Below, piece by piece: positions 1 to 8,524 of a stretch of DNA of 33,751 nt (the stretch's first letter is position 1; every line of letters begins with the position of its first letter). This DNA comes from Tissierellia bacterium. GTDB taxonomy: Bacteria; Bacillota_A; Clostridia; Tissierellales; Peptoniphilaceae. The stretch is taken from NCBI GenBank assembly GCA_012728775.1, contig JAAYEN010000126.1, forward strand, positions 1-33,751, read 5' to 3'. The position numbers were made by a program, and so were the translations under genes. Below the pieces are notes generated by a model that worked only from the letters and a program-made list of their open reading frames with translations, had not been told where the DNA came from and did no database searches.

Positions 1-36
1 TAGCTGTATTTTATAAATAAAATTTAGGAGGACTTA

Positions 37-1449
37 ATGGAAACTTTTAGTGCCATTATTGGCAAAATCAATGGTTATTTATATGATCCGATACTTATTA
101 TTATTTTGATAGCTGTAGGTTTGTATTTTACAGTTCGCACAGGCTTCATTCAAGTAAAATTATTGGGGGAATCATTTAGAGTAATACTAGAAAAACCAAC
201 AGAAGAGGGAAAAACATCATCATTCCAAGCTTTAATGGTATCTACCGCATCTAGGGTAGGAACAGGAAATATCGTTGGAGTTTCTAACGCTTTATGTTTA
301 GGTGGATATGGTGCAGTATTTTGGATGTGGATTATCGCAATAGTTGGAGGTTCTTCTGCTTTTATAGAATCCACTCTAGCCCAAATTTACAAAAAACGTG
401 ATGATGAAGGCAATAGCTATGGGGGTCCAGCATATTATATTGAAAACGCTTTAAAGAGCAGAACTATAGGAATTATTTTTGCAATTAGTTTAATACTTAC
501 TTATGCTATAGGATTTAATATGTTAGCAGCATACAATCTCCAATCTAGTTTTTCACCATATGGATTTTATAATCCACAAATTACACCTTGGATAATAGGT
601 GGTATATTAGCACTAGCTACTGGCTACACTGTTATGGGTGGTGGCAAAAGAATGATTGAAGTTGCAACTATGTTAGTTCCAATTATGGGAGTTATATACG
701 TAATAGTTTCTATCATTATGATAGTGTTAAATTTGAATTATATGCCTACAGTATTTGCTAGAATTTTTAGTGACGCATTCAATTTCCGCGCCATATTCGG
801 TGGACTTTCTGGATCTGCTATGATGTACGGTATTAAAAGAGGCTTGTACTCTAATGAAGCTGGTATAGGCTCTGCACCAAACGCTGCAGCTGCAGCTGAT
901 GTTAGTCATCCAGTTAAACAAGGTTTAGTACAAATGGTATCAGTATTCTTAGATACTTTGATTATTTGTAGTGCTACTGCATTTATGTGCCTAAGCTCAG
1001 GAATAGAACCAGCTGAAGAACTAGCAGGCGCACCTTATGTTCAAGCTGCTCTTTCCACTACATTCGGACAATTTGGACCATACTTCGTTACTTTTGCATT
1101 AATTCTATTTGCATTTACCACATTAATTGGTAATTTATTCTATGTAGATAATAACTTAGCATACATAAATGGCAAAATGCCAACTAAAAAGTTTATGAAT
1201 GCTTACAGAATTTTCGCAGTTTTAGTAGTATTTATTGGAGCTGCAAATGAGCAAACATTGGCATGGGATATTGCAGATTTATTAATGGGTATAATGGCTC
1301 TTATCAACTTACCTACTATTGTAATTTTGGCTAAAACTGCCATTGACGCTTTACAAAATTATATAAATCAAAGAAAGGCTGGCCAAGAACCAGTATTTTA
1401 TGCAAAAGATATTGGCTTAGATGATAGAAGACTTGATTATTGGAAATAA
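37..1449 (+). CDS. Sodium:alanine/glycine symporter, AGCS family
   Basis: A 470-residue polytopic membrane protein that probably imports alanine, glycine or a similar small amino acid with Na+. Visible family features are the N-terminal stretch leading to a first membrane helix (about residues 17-35), the RVGTGNIVGV segment near residue 73, GGPAYYIE near 128, and the conserved YSNEAGIGSAPNAAAAA block near 272. Length and motif order match full-length AGCS carriers. The ATG is set by TAGGAGG at 25-31. The gene stands alone: a strong terminator follows at 1480 and the next gene is on the opposite strand. Its promoter lies left of the window or in the first bases. A second AGCS carrier sits at 15599-17002, so substrate cannot be assigned from family alone. 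Confidence 0.9.
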   Translation: METFSAIIGKINGYLYDPILIIILIAVGLYFTVRTGFIQVKLLGESFRVILEKPTEEGKTSSFQALMVSTASRVGTGNIVGVSNALCLGGYGAVFWMWIIAIVGGSSAFIESTLAQIYKKRDDEGNSYGGPAYYIENALKSRTIGIIFAISLILTYAIGFNMLAAYNLQSSFSPYGFYNPQITPWIIGGILALATGYTVMGGGKRMIEVATMLVPIMGVIYVIVSIIMIVLNLNYMPTVFARIFSDAFNFRAIFGGLSGSAMMYGIKRGLYSNEAGIGSAPNAAAAADVSHPVKQGLVQMVSVFLDTLIICSATAFMCLSSGIEPAEELAGAPYVQAALSTTFGQFGPYFVTFALILFAFTTLIGNLFYVDNNLAYINGKMPTKKFMNAYRIFAVLVVFIGAANEQTLAWDIADLLMGIMALINLPTIVILAKTAIDALQNYINQRKAGQEPVFYAKDIGLDDRRLDYWK

Positions 1450-1479
1450 TCATCTTATATTTTTTCATTAAATAAACAT

Positions 1480-1512
1480 ACACCCTTTGGATTTTGTCCG
1501 AAGGGTGTTTTA
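1480..1512 (+). terminator. Rho-independent terminator after AGCS gene
   Basis: Two 12-base arms (1480-1491 and 1497-1508) pair with one G-U, around a 5-base loop, and are followed by a T-rich stretch. It ends the symporter transcript 30 bases after the stop codon. Confidence 0.85.
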
Positions 1513-1543
1513 TATTAGTTAGGAATGATACTTTAAATTTTTA

Positions 1544-2005
1544 TTAACCTTTTATCTCTTTTTTCTTTTCTTTCATTTTTTCTTCATAAACTTTTTCAAA
1601 TTCATCCATAAGTGCTTCCAATTCTTCAGTTGAAAGAAGTTTTTTTGCCACTTTTGCAAGTTCATCTTCTTCTTCGTCCATGTGATGCTCTAATACTTCT
1701 TTTAATACAGAGAATTTTGCATCCCAGGTTTCATTTTCCTCAGAGGTTCTGTTAATAATACTGAATTGGTAATTTCCTAAGTGATGTTCTTCAATCATCT
1801 CTTTTACAACTTCTAAATCTTCCCCTTCAGCTTTTTCTTTTAATTTTGGAAAAACTATTTCTTCTTCCGCCGAATGATGTCCATGTAAATTTGCAAAAAG
1901 TTCTTGAAAAGCTTCTACCTTTTTCTTACCTTCAGATTTTTCAACTTGATCCATCAGATCTTTAAACTTCTTGTGTTCTTCAACATTGTGGTTTACGTAG
2001 TTCAT
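1544..2005 (-). CDS. Hemerythrin-like HHE-domain protein
   Basis: A 153-residue, very charged, all-helical protein. The spaced His/Glu pattern of an HHE cation-binding domain is visible: H6 and EEH near 9-11, HGHHSAEEEIVFP near 41-53, EEHH near 72-75, and LEHHMDEEEDE near 105-115. Such residues build a four-helix bundle with a di-iron site. Family members bind O2 or NO or act in iron and oxidative-stress handling; which role applies here is not shown by the sequence. The ATG is preceded by a clear AGGAGG. No signal peptide or membrane segment is seen. The C-terminus is Lys/Glu rich. It is a single-gene unit on the minus strand. Confidence 0.85.
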   Translation of the reverse strand: MNYVNHNVEEHKKFKDLMDQVEKSEGKKKVEAFQELFANLHGHHSAEEEIVFPKLKEKAEGEDLEVVKEMIEEHHLGNYQFSIINRTSEENETWDAKFSVLKEVLEHHMDEEEDELAKVAKKLLSTEELEALMDEFEKVYEEKMKEKKKEIKG

Positions 2006-2151
2006 ATAATCCTCCTGAAATTTTGTTAGTTATTATTTTTATACCATTCATTTTATTTTTAAATCACGAAAAGGATAATTACATTTTTTAATCAGTTTCA
2101 TTTTAATAGTTATTTTTTTGTCTTTTAATTTCTAAATATGATTTGGCATTG

Positions 2152-2185
2152 AAAAAACCTCTAAATCTTTGTCTAGATTTAAAGG
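2152..2185 (-). terminator. Terminator of the CobW-like GTPase gene
   Basis: Ten-base arms (2158-2167 and 2176-2185) pair with one G-U around an 8-base loop. On the minus strand the hairpin is followed by a run of T residues. It lies 20 bases past the stop of the GTPase gene. Confidence 0.8.
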
Positions 2186-2205
2186 CTTAGTTCAGTTAGA
2201 ATAAC

Positions 2206-3096
2206 TTATTTATTATTGAATAGAATATTTAATTCATCTTTTTCTAAATTTTTCCCAATAAATACCAATTTAGACTCTGGCATTTCTTCTATTTTTGTCA
2301 AAGTATAAATATCGTTTACAATATCCACTCTAGACCAAACGCCATTGATTTTCAAAAATCCCTTTACTCGTAAAACTTTTCCAAATCTACCGCTAATTAT
2401 AGCAGACATATTTTGTTGAAAATCAAAAAGGTTTTCAAATTCTATACCTTCAAGTCCTAAAGAATCCACAGATAATTGAATATTTTTCTCAATGTATTCA
2501 AAATCCATATCTAAATAATCTTCAAGTAAATCTGCCCAAAACACATCGTCTAAATCATTAAATTCTTTTTTATGAACTTGTATATTGGGATTTCTCTGTT
2601 TAATTTTCCATTCTACTTCATTTATTTTTTCTTCATCTATTAAAGAAAGCTTGGAAATAATTGCTTTGTTGGAAGTTTGAATCTGGTCGGTAAAAATCTC
2701 TTCAAATTCTTCTTCGTGTTTATCAATTGCAGTAGCGTCCACAATTGTTATTGGATCTAAGATTTCAATTCTTTCGTATTCGATCTTTCTAATATTGTCT
2801 AATACAGCACTAAGCATTCCTAATCCTGTAGGCTCAACTATTAAAAGATCTGGATTTAGGGAGTTATATATAGTTAAGATAGAAGTTGCAAAATTAGCTT
2901 TTATAGTGCAGCAAACGCAACCTTCAGTAAGTTCCCATATTTCAATATCGTCTTTTTTCAAGATATCTCCATCTATACCTACTTCTCCATATTCATTCTC
3001 CAAGACTACTATAAATTTTTCTATTTTTTTTGAAAGGGTTTCTATAAATGTAGTTTTCCCTGAACCTAGAAATCCTGAAACGACTAATACTTTCAT
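2206..3096 (-). CDS. CobW/G3E-family metallochaperone GTPase, degenerate NKxD motif
   Basis: A 296-residue protein starting with a Walker A motif (GFLGSGKTT, residues 8-16), followed by the metal-binding ELTEGCVCC motif (Cys60, Cys62, Cys63) and EPTG at 88-91. This is the layout of the G3E metal-insertion GTPases (CobW, YjiA, ZNG1), which deliver Zn, Co or similar metals using GTP. The C-terminal third resembles the CobW C-terminal domain. The base-specificity motif expected near residue 148 as NKxD reads S148-K-L-S, so nucleotide preference may differ from classical members. The start is supported by an AAGGAG-type site. It has its own terminator; the metal and the client protein cannot be told from context. 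Confidence 0.85.
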   Translation of the reverse strand: MKVLVVSGFLGSGKTTFIETLSKKIEKFIVVLENEYGEVGIDGDILKKDDIEIWELTEGCVCCTIKANFATSILTIYNSLNPDLLIVEPTGLGMLSAVLDNIRKIEYERIEILDPITIVDATAIDKHEEEFEEIFTDQIQTSNKAIISKLSLIDEEKINEVEWKIKQRNPNIQVHKKEFNDLDDVFWADLLEDYLDMDFEYIEKNIQLSVDSLGLEGIEFENLFDFQQNMSAIISGRFGKVLRVKGFLKINGVWSRVDIVNDIYTLTKIEEMPESKLVFIGKNLEKDELNILFNNK

Positions 3097-3118
3097 CTGA
3101 TCTCCTTATAAAATCAAT

Positions 3119-3144
3119 AAGAATGGCTTTTGACGGCCATCCTT
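3119..3144 (-). terminator. Probable terminator after secondary alcohol dehydrogenase
   Basis: A 9-base stem (3119-3127 with 3136-3144, one G-U) lies between the alcohol dehydrogenase stop and the GTPase ribosome binding site. The T-tract on the minus strand is weak, so some read-through into the GTPase gene is possible. Confidence 0.5.
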
Positions 3145-3159
3145 ATCTGGAATATTTTT

Positions 3160-4221
3160 TTAGTCTTCTACTCTTACTACTGGTTTAATTAAATCCGCTG
3201 GCTTATCTTTCATAAGCATTAAAGCATCTTCAACATGTTCGAAACCTTCGAATCTATGAGTGATTAATCTGGAAACATCTAGTTTTCCACAAGCTACTAA
3301 TTTTCCAAGTTTTTCCATTCTCAATCTTCCGCCTGGCATTAATCCACCTTGAAGTTGTTTATGACCCATTCCAACTCCCCATTCAACCCTAGGAAGTTTA
3401 ACATAATCGCCAGATCCAAGATAGTTAACATTTCCTATCTTTCCACCTGGTTTTAGTATGTCCATTACTTCTCCAAATGTGTCCACTGTACCACCAGCTA
3501 CAATTATTTTATCTACTCCAATGCCCTTTGTTAGTTCTCTAATTTGATCAGAAATAGATCCGTCTTTATAATTGATAATATCAGTTGCGCCATAGAATTT
3601 TGCAGCTTCTACTGTAGCTGGTCTAGATCCAACAGCGTAAATTTTAGAAGCACCTCTTAAATTTGCTCCAGCAACTCCCATTAGACCTACTGGTCCAATT
3701 CCTATTACTAAAACTTCATCTCCATATTGAACATCTGCTAATTCTGCTCCATGGAATCCTGTAGGAACCATATCTGAAAGCATACAAGCATCTTCTGGAT
3801 TTATTTCTTTTGGTAAGTGAGCTAAATTTCCATCTGCGTCATTTACGTGGAAAAATTCTCCAAAAACTCCGTCTTTAAAGTTTGAAAACTTCCAACCACC
3901 TAACATTCCGCCAGAGTGCATTGAATATCCTCCTTGAGCTGCCAAAGAGTTCCAATCAGGTGTAATTGCAGGTATAAGTACTCTATCACCAGGTTTAAAG
4001 TCTTTTACAAGTGCGCCCACTTCTACAACCTCTCCACATCCTTCATGACCCAATATCATGTTCTTTCTGTCTCCAACGGCACCTTCCCAGACAGTATGTA
4101 TATCGGATGTACATGGTGCTAAAGCAATAGGCTTAACTATTGCGTCAATAGGTCCACATGCTGGTCTTTCCTTTTCTATCCAGCCAACTTCTCCAATTTT
4201 TAACATTGCAAAACCTTTCAT
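3160..4221 (-). CDS. adh: NADP-dependent secondary alcohol (isopropanol) dehydrogenase
   Basis: A 353-residue zinc medium-chain dehydrogenase that interconverts secondary alcohols and ketones (isopropanol/acetone type), using NADP(H). It follows the Clostridium beijerinckii/Thermoanaerobacter brockii enzyme along its length. The three catalytic-zinc ligands fall at the same numbers as in those enzymes (Cys37, His59, Asp150), and so do the NADP-selecting residues Ser199, Arg200 and Tyr218, after the GIGPVGL Rossmann motif at 174-180. The structural-zinc Cys cluster of horse-liver-type enzymes is absent, as expected. The ATG has AGGAGG upstream. It is transcribed away from the nqr operon. No ketone-producing pathway is visible nearby, so the physiological substrate is open. 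Confidence 0.93.
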   Translation of the reverse strand: MKGFAMLKIGEVGWIEKERPACGPIDAIVKPIALAPCTSDIHTVWEGAVGDRKNMILGHEGCGEVVEVGALVKDFKPGDRVLIPAITPDWNSLAAQGGYSMHSGGMLGGWKFSNFKDGVFGEFFHVNDADGNLAHLPKEINPEDACMLSDMVPTGFHGAELADVQYGDEVLVIGIGPVGLMGVAGANLRGASKIYAVGSRPATVEAAKFYGATDIINYKDGSISDQIRELTKGIGVDKIIVAGGTVDTFGEVMDILKPGGKIGNVNYLGSGDYVKLPRVEWGVGMGHKQLQGGLMPGGRLRMEKLGKLVACGKLDVSRLITHRFEGFEHVEDALMLMKDKPADLIKPVVRVED

Positions 4222-4266
4222 ATGTAGCCTCCTTTAAGAAATTATCTATTAATATCTTTCAAGTTT

Positions 4267-4295
4267 ATTATACATTATCTTTTATATATCTACAA
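4267..4295 (-). promoter_or_regulatory. Candidate promoter of secondary alcohol dehydrogenase
   Basis: On the minus strand a perfect TATAAT -10 box (4267-4272) lies about 45 bases before the start codon. The matching -35 at 17 bases reads TTGTAG, a weak match, so this is tentative. Confidence 0.35.
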
Positions 4296-4524
4296 TAGTT
4301 TTAGTAAATTTAGTAAATTATATTTAATTCTTTAATTTCTCTATAATTTTCAATTATGGATATGTATTTTTTCCAACGGGTATAATATTTATATCTTTGT
4401 AAAATAAGCTATAATGAATCTATTTTCTTATTATTTTCAAGGTAATAAACTTCGTTAATACTTTTAAATAAATTGGTAAATAGTTTGTAATTTCACTTTA
4501 GGATTGTCGATTTATTTGATATAA
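4296..4524. other. AT-rich divergent intergenic region, nothing further recognised
   Basis: This stretch separates the divergent alcohol dehydrogenase and nqr genes. It is strongly AT-rich. I see no open reading frame, no convincing hairpin and no nqrA remnant on either strand. Confidence 0.5.
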
Positions 4525-4553
4525 TTGACATAATATATTTAAATGATTAAAAT
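4525..4553 (+). promoter_or_regulatory. Sigma-A-type promoter of the nqr operon
   Basis: TTGACA (4525-4530), a 17-base spacer and TAAAAT (4548-4553) form a near-consensus promoter. It overlaps an in-frame ATG at 4543, which rules that codon out as the nqrB start and supports the ATG at 4588 behind AAGGAGG. Confidence 0.8.
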
Positions 4554-4587
4554 TTTATATTTATTATTAAATTTAAGGAGGTCGATT

Positions 4588-5568
4588 ATGAGTTTTGTTG
4601 AGCAACATTTTACAAAGCAGAAGATGATGCGAACTGTTTTGAAGGCATTATTACTTATTTTAATTGCATCAGTTTACTTTAATGGACTTAGAGTTTTGCT
4701 CTTGACGTCTGTAAACATTATATGTGCTGTATTAACAGAATACTTATTTGAAACTAGAATTTTAAAAAGACAAAAGGTTTCAGAAGCTGTTTTAGTCACA
4801 GCTATTCTTTATACCATGACTTTACCTGTGGCACTTCCCCTTTGGATGAGTGTTGTAGGAATTGTATTTGGTGTATTTTTTGGCAAAATGGTCTTTGGAG
4901 GATTTGGTAGAAATATTTTTAACCCTGCAATAGTAGGAAGATGTTTTGTTTACATAAATTTTCCAGAACCTTTAACAATTCATTGGAACCAAGTTCCGTC
5001 CCTTTCTGATTTTCCCGGGGGATTTGCAACTTGGATATTTCCTGAAATTGACGCAGTTTCAACTGCAACTCCACTTTTAGCATTTAGAAATGAAGGCTCA
5101 CTTCCTGACATAATAGAATTACTTATCGGTAATGTGCCAGGTGTAATTGGTGAAGCTAGCAAAATTTTAATTTTACTATGTGCAATTTATTTAATTTATA
5201 CAAAAGTTGCATCGTGGCAAATAATGGCAGGATGTGTTCTCGGATTTGCTGGGATTACTTTAATTTTTAATGCTATGGGCGTAGAAAGTGTGCCAAATCC
5301 TATTATAGGAATGTTATCTGGAGGATTTTTATTTGGAACGGTATTTATGGCGACTGATCCCATTAGTGCTGCAAAGACACCCCTTGGTAAATGGATTTTT
5401 GGAATTATAATTGGAGCTGTAACAGTTATAATTAGAGGATTTGCTTTATTCTCAGGAGGAGTGATGTTTGCCATTTTAATCGGTAATACATTCGCACCTA
5501 TCATCGATTATGCAATAAATGCTCAAAAGAAAAAAGCAAAAGCAAAAAGTGAGGTGGCTAAGGCATGA
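4588..5568 (+). CDS. nqrB: Na+-translocating NADH dehydrogenase subunit NqrB (compact form)
   Basis: A 326-residue polytopic subunit of the Nqr/Rnf family, the central ion-pumping membrane subunit that carries covalent FMN and riboflavin. The flavinylation motif is visible as S158-T-A-T161 followed by Pro-Leu, with Thr161 the expected FMN acceptor. The VFGG-F-G-R-N-I-F-N-P segment at 102-113 matches the conserved loop of NqrB/RnfD. It is much shorter than gamma-proteobacterial NqrB (about 410 residues) and close to RnfD in length, lacking the long N-terminal extension. The start is placed at the ATG after AAGGAGG; an upstream in-frame ATG lies inside the promoter. The stop overlaps the next start (ATGA). 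No nqrA or rnfC precedes it. Confidence 0.85.
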   Translation: MSFVEQHFTKQKMMRTVLKALLLILIASVYFNGLRVLLLTSVNIICAVLTEYLFETRILKRQKVSEAVLVTAILYTMTLPVALPLWMSVVGIVFGVFFGKMVFGGFGRNIFNPAIVGRCFVYINFPEPLTIHWNQVPSLSDFPGGFATWIFPEIDAVSTATPLLAFRNEGSLPDIIELLIGNVPGVIGEASKILILLCAIYLIYTKVASWQIMAGCVLGFAGITLIFNAMGVESVPNPIIGMLSGGFLFGTVFMATDPISAAKTPLGKWIFGIIIGAVTVIIRGFALFSGGVMFAILIGNTFAPIIDYAINAQKKKAKAKSEVAKA

Positions 5569-6176
5569 ATAAAAAATCTATAGCATATCCTATCATATTC
5601 ATGATAGTTGTCACTGCGATATGTACTATATTGCTAGCTTTTCTAAATGAATCCACTTTAGCTATTGTCCAAGAAAATGAGGATTTAGAACTAAGAAGAA
5701 AAATTTTATATGTTTTCGATTTATATGATGAAAATACGACAGATGAAGATGTAACTAGAATCTTCGATGAGAGAATTACTGAAGAAAAAAATTCTGACGA
5801 TGAATCCATATATGTACTTAATGAAGGATCTGAACCAGTAGCTTATGCTGTGCCTTTTAATGGTCCTGGACTTTGGGGTTCTATTACAGGGTTTATTGGA
5901 ATAAATAAAGACTTAAACAAAATCACTGGAATAGAATTTATTACCCAAAATGAAACTCCTGGTTTAGGAGGAAGAATTTCAGAAGCTCCTTACAAAGAAC
6001 AATTTAGAGGGGTAGAAATTTCTGATTCCACAAGCGAATATATTATCAGTAGACCTGCACCAGGTGGAAATATTGACACCATTGCTGGTGCTACTCAAAC
6101 CTCTACTTTTGTACAAAATATGATTAACGCTGGATTAAAAAGATTTATAGAAGAAGGAGGAGGGCTCAATGGCTAA
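5565..6176 (+). CDS. nqrC: Na+-translocating NADH dehydrogenase subunit NqrC/RnfG-like
   Basis: A 203-residue protein with one N-terminal membrane helix (about residues 7-27) and an extracytoplasmic FMN-binding domain. The ETPGLGGR motif (130-137) and the AGATQTS motif (174-180) are the two signatures of the family. Thr177 is the expected site of phosphoester-linked FMN. An acidic stretch (about 55-82) follows the membrane anchor. Length is nearer RnfG (about 200) than NqrC (about 260). The start overlaps the nqrB stop by four bases and the stop overlaps the nqrD start by eight, indicating translational coupling. No flavin transferase gene (apbE) is present in the window, so flavinylation must depend on one elsewhere. 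Confidence 0.87.
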   Translation: MNKKSIAYPIIFMIVVTAICTILLAFLNESTLAIVQENEDLELRRKILYVFDLYDENTTDEDVTRIFDERITEEKNSDDESIYVLNEGSEPVAYAVPFNGPGLWGSITGFIGINKDLNKITGIEFITQNETPGLGGRISEAPYKEQFRGVEISDSTSEYIISRPAPGGNIDTIAGATQTSTFVQNMINAGLKRFIEEGGGLNG

Positions 6177-6786
6177 AAATGCAAAACGCAATAAAATCAT
6201 AAGAGATGGAATTATAGATGACAATCCTATTATTTATCAAGTTATAGGAATTTGTTCTGCTTTAGCCGTTACGAATTTAATGCTCAACTCATTGATTATG
6301 GGAGTTGCACTTATCTTCGTTACTGCTCTATCCTCTTTTACAATATCTTTAATTAGAGAATGGACTCCAAGTCATATTCGTATGATGGTTCAAGTTTTAA
6401 TTATTTCTGCTTATGTAATTTTGGTAGATATTTTCTTAAAGGCGTATATGCCTGAAATGTCCAAGGCTTTAGGACCTTATGTTGGTCTGATTATTACAAA
6501 CTGTATAATCATGGGTAGAGCTGAAGCTTTTGCAATATCCAATGGACCAGTGGACTCTTTAATAGATGGTGCTGCAGCTGGATTAGGTTATACAGTAGTA
6601 TTACTAGCTATTGCAGTTATCAGAGAAATTTTAGGATTTGGAAGTGTATTCGGCTTTAGAATAATGCCAGCAGGTTGGACCGCATGGACTTTGATGATAA
6701 TGCCACCGGGCGCGTTTTTTATCTTAGCAATATTCATGTGGATTGCTACTAACAAAAAATTGGAAAAAGAGGAGGCTAAAAAATGA
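6169..6786 (+). CDS. nqrD: Na+-translocating NADH dehydrogenase subunit NqrD
   Basis: A 205-residue membrane subunit with about six helices. It is closer to NqrD than to RnfE: the blocks NPIIYQVIGICSALAVTN (19-36), SLIREW-PSHIRMMVQ and VGLIITNCIIMGRAEAFA (105-122) are all present. Cys29 and Cys112 correspond in number and context to the NqrD cysteines that, with the NqrE pair, hold the intramembrane [2Fe-2S] cluster. The reading frame overlaps nqrC at its start and nqrE at its end (ATGA). The C-terminus is Lys/Glu rich, as in the family. Confidence 0.9.
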   Translation: MAKNAKRNKIIRDGIIDDNPIIYQVIGICSALAVTNLMLNSLIMGVALIFVTALSSFTISLIREWTPSHIRMMVQVLIISAYVILVDIFLKAYMPEMSKALGPYVGLIITNCIIMGRAEAFAISNGPVDSLIDGAAAGLGYTVVLLAIAVIREILGFGSVFGFRIMPAGWTAWTLMIMPPGAFFILAIFMWIATNKKLEKEEAKK

Positions 6787-7373
6787 TAGATATACACCCA
6801 ATGGTAATATTTTTTGCATCAATATTTACAAGTAATATGATTTTTTCAAATTTCCTTGGAATGTGCTCCTTTATAGCAGTGTCTAAAGAAATTGAAACTG
6901 CAACAGGCTTAGGAATTGCCGTTACCTTTGTATTAGCAATTACTACAGTTTTAAATTATTTTGTGTATCATTATGTATTGATTCCCTTTGGATTAGATTA
7001 CCTACGTTTTATTATATTTATCTTAGTTATAGCTGCCTTTGTTCAATTTTTGGAAATGGTATTAGAAAGATATTTTGAAAATCTATATTATGCACTGGGA
7101 ATATTCCTTCCACTTATTACAGTAAATTGCGCTATTCTAGGAGTTTCACTCTTTATGGTAATAAGAAATTATAACTTTATCCAAACTGCATTTTTTGGAC
7201 TAGGTTCGGGATTAGGATGGGCTCTTGCAATTATTTCCATGGCAGGAATCAGATCTAGAATAAACGAAAGTACTCTACCTAGAGGTTTAGGTGGACCCGC
7301 TATAACGCTAATAATCACAGGTATTATGGCTATGGCATTTATCGGCTTTTCTGGAATAGTTCAGATTTCATAA
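6783..7373 (+). CDS. nqrE: Na+-translocating NADH dehydrogenase subunit NqrE
   Basis: A 196-residue membrane subunit related to NqrD with inverted topology. NqrE-type blocks are visible: FLGMCSFIAVSK (24-35), GLGIAVTFVLA, LYYALGIFLPLITVNCAILG (101-120) and GLGSGLGWALAI. Cys28 and Cys116 are the expected ligands for the shared membrane [2Fe-2S] cluster, so the electron bridge across the membrane looks intact. It resembles NqrE of known Na+-NQR more closely than RnfA. The stop is followed directly by AAGGAGGAAG, the ribosome binding site of nqrF. Confidence 0.9.
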   Translation: MIDIHPMVIFFASIFTSNMIFSNFLGMCSFIAVSKEIETATGLGIAVTFVLAITTVLNYFVYHYVLIPFGLDYLRFIIFILVIAAFVQFLEMVLERYFENLYYALGIFLPLITVNCAILGVSLFMVIRNYNFIQTAFFGLGSGLGWALAIISMAGIRSRINESTLPRGLGGPAITLIITGIMAMAFIGFSGIVQIS

Positions 7374-7383
7374 GGAGGAAGAT

Positions 7384-8478
7384 ATGACAATATTAACAAC
7401 TGTTGTGATTGTCTCCTTAATATCTGGAGTGTTGGCACTTATACTTACTTTTGCTGACAAATATATTGCTGATTATGGAGAAGTACAACTGACAATTAAC
7501 GACGACAAAAAATTTACAGTCGAAGGTGGTAAGTCCCTTTTGTCCACCTTGATGAATGAAAAAATATTTATACCTTCAGCATGTGGAGGAAAAGGAACTT
7601 GCGGTTATTGCAAAGTTAAAGTTTTAGAAGGAGGAGGTCCTGTCTTAGCTACAGAACTTCCCTGGTTGACTAAAGAAGAACTTGAAAACCATGTAAGACT
7701 TTCATGCCAATGTAAAGTAAAACAAGATATTCAAATTAATATACCTGAAGAATTGTTTAATGTAAAAGAATATGATGTAATAGTAGAAAAAATTACTGAA
7801 GTTACTCCTACTATTAAAAGAGTTAGATTTAAACTTCCAGAAGGAGAACATTTGAATTTTAAACCAGGACAATATGTTCAAATCAAAGCCCCAATGTATG
7901 ATGGAAATGACGAAGAAGTATTTAGAGCATACTCCATTGCATCTTCTGCTACAGATTCAGGTTATGTAGAACTATTTATTGGATTTACAGGTGGTATAGC
8001 TACTACTTATGTACACAAATTCTTAAATGAAGGAGATGTAGTTAATCTAAACGGACCATATGGAGATTTCTATTACAAAGATGATGATGGAGGTCCAATA
8101 CTAATGGTTGCAGCTGGAACTGGTATGGCTCCAATATTATCAATCTTACATCACATGAGAGATAATGATATTCAAAGAGAAGCAAAATTTTTCTTTGGAG
8201 CAAAAACTCCAGATGATTTATTTGTAGTAGATGAATTAGAGCAATTCGAAAAAGATTTAAGTAATTTCCAATTCTTGCCTACTCTATCTAGAGTTACTGA
8301 TGAAATGGGCTGGACAGGAGATGTTGGAAGAGTTAACAACTCCATTGACAAGTACGTAGAACAAGGTGGAAACTACACTGCATACTTATGTGGTAGCCCA
8401 GTTATGATTGACTCTATCGTGGAATCTTTAAAAGAAAAAGAAATACCAGAAGAAAATATTTATTTTGATAAATTTTAA
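7384..8478 (+). CDS. nqrF: Na+-translocating NADH dehydrogenase subunit NqrF (NADH entry)
   Basis: A 364-residue protein that takes electrons from NADH. One N-terminal membrane helix (about 4-23) is followed by a plant-type [2Fe-2S] domain with Cys67, Cys73, Cys76 and Cys108, then a ferredoxin-reductase module with the FAD motif RAYS (181-184), GPYGDF (224-229) and the NAD-site GTGMAP (245-250), and a C-terminal CGSP. All redox ligands are present, so the subunit should be functional. It replaces RnfB and RnfC as the electron entry, marking the complex as Nqr rather than Rnf. It is the last gene of the operon, with a perfect terminator 46 bases downstream. Confidence 0.92.
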   Translation: MTILTTVVIVSLISGVLALILTFADKYIADYGEVQLTINDDKKFTVEGGKSLLSTLMNEKIFIPSACGGKGTCGYCKVKVLEGGGPVLATELPWLTKEELENHVRLSCQCKVKQDIQINIPEELFNVKEYDVIVEKITEVTPTIKRVRFKLPEGEHLNFKPGQYVQIKAPMYDGNDEEVFRAYSIASSATDSGYVELFIGFTGGIATTYVHKFLNEGDVVNLNGPYGDFYYKDDDGGPILMVAAGTGMAPILSILHHMRDNDIQREAKFFFGAKTPDDLFVVDELEQFEKDLSNFQFLPTLSRVTDEMGWTGDVGRVNNSIDKYVEQGGNYTAYLCGSPVMIDSIVESLKEKEIPEENIYFDKF

Positions 8479-8524
8479 TAAAAAGTTCCTTTATCTAATA
8501 TTGTTTATGGATAATAAATTGTAT

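Noticed and set aside
4543..4587. In-frame ATG at 4543 as the nqrB start
   Set aside because: It lies directly upstream of the -10 box of a near-consensus promoter and has no ribosome site. The ATG at 4588 follows AAGGAGG.
5196..5504. Minus-strand open frame inside nqrB
   Set aside because: It has no ribosome site, has composition typical of an antisense frame, and lies fully inside a well-supported gene.
4588..8478. Calling the operon a standard Rnf complex
   Set aside because: NqrD and NqrE blocks match Nqr more closely than RnfE and RnfA, the last gene is an NqrF with FAD and NADH domains, and rnfB and rnfC are absent.
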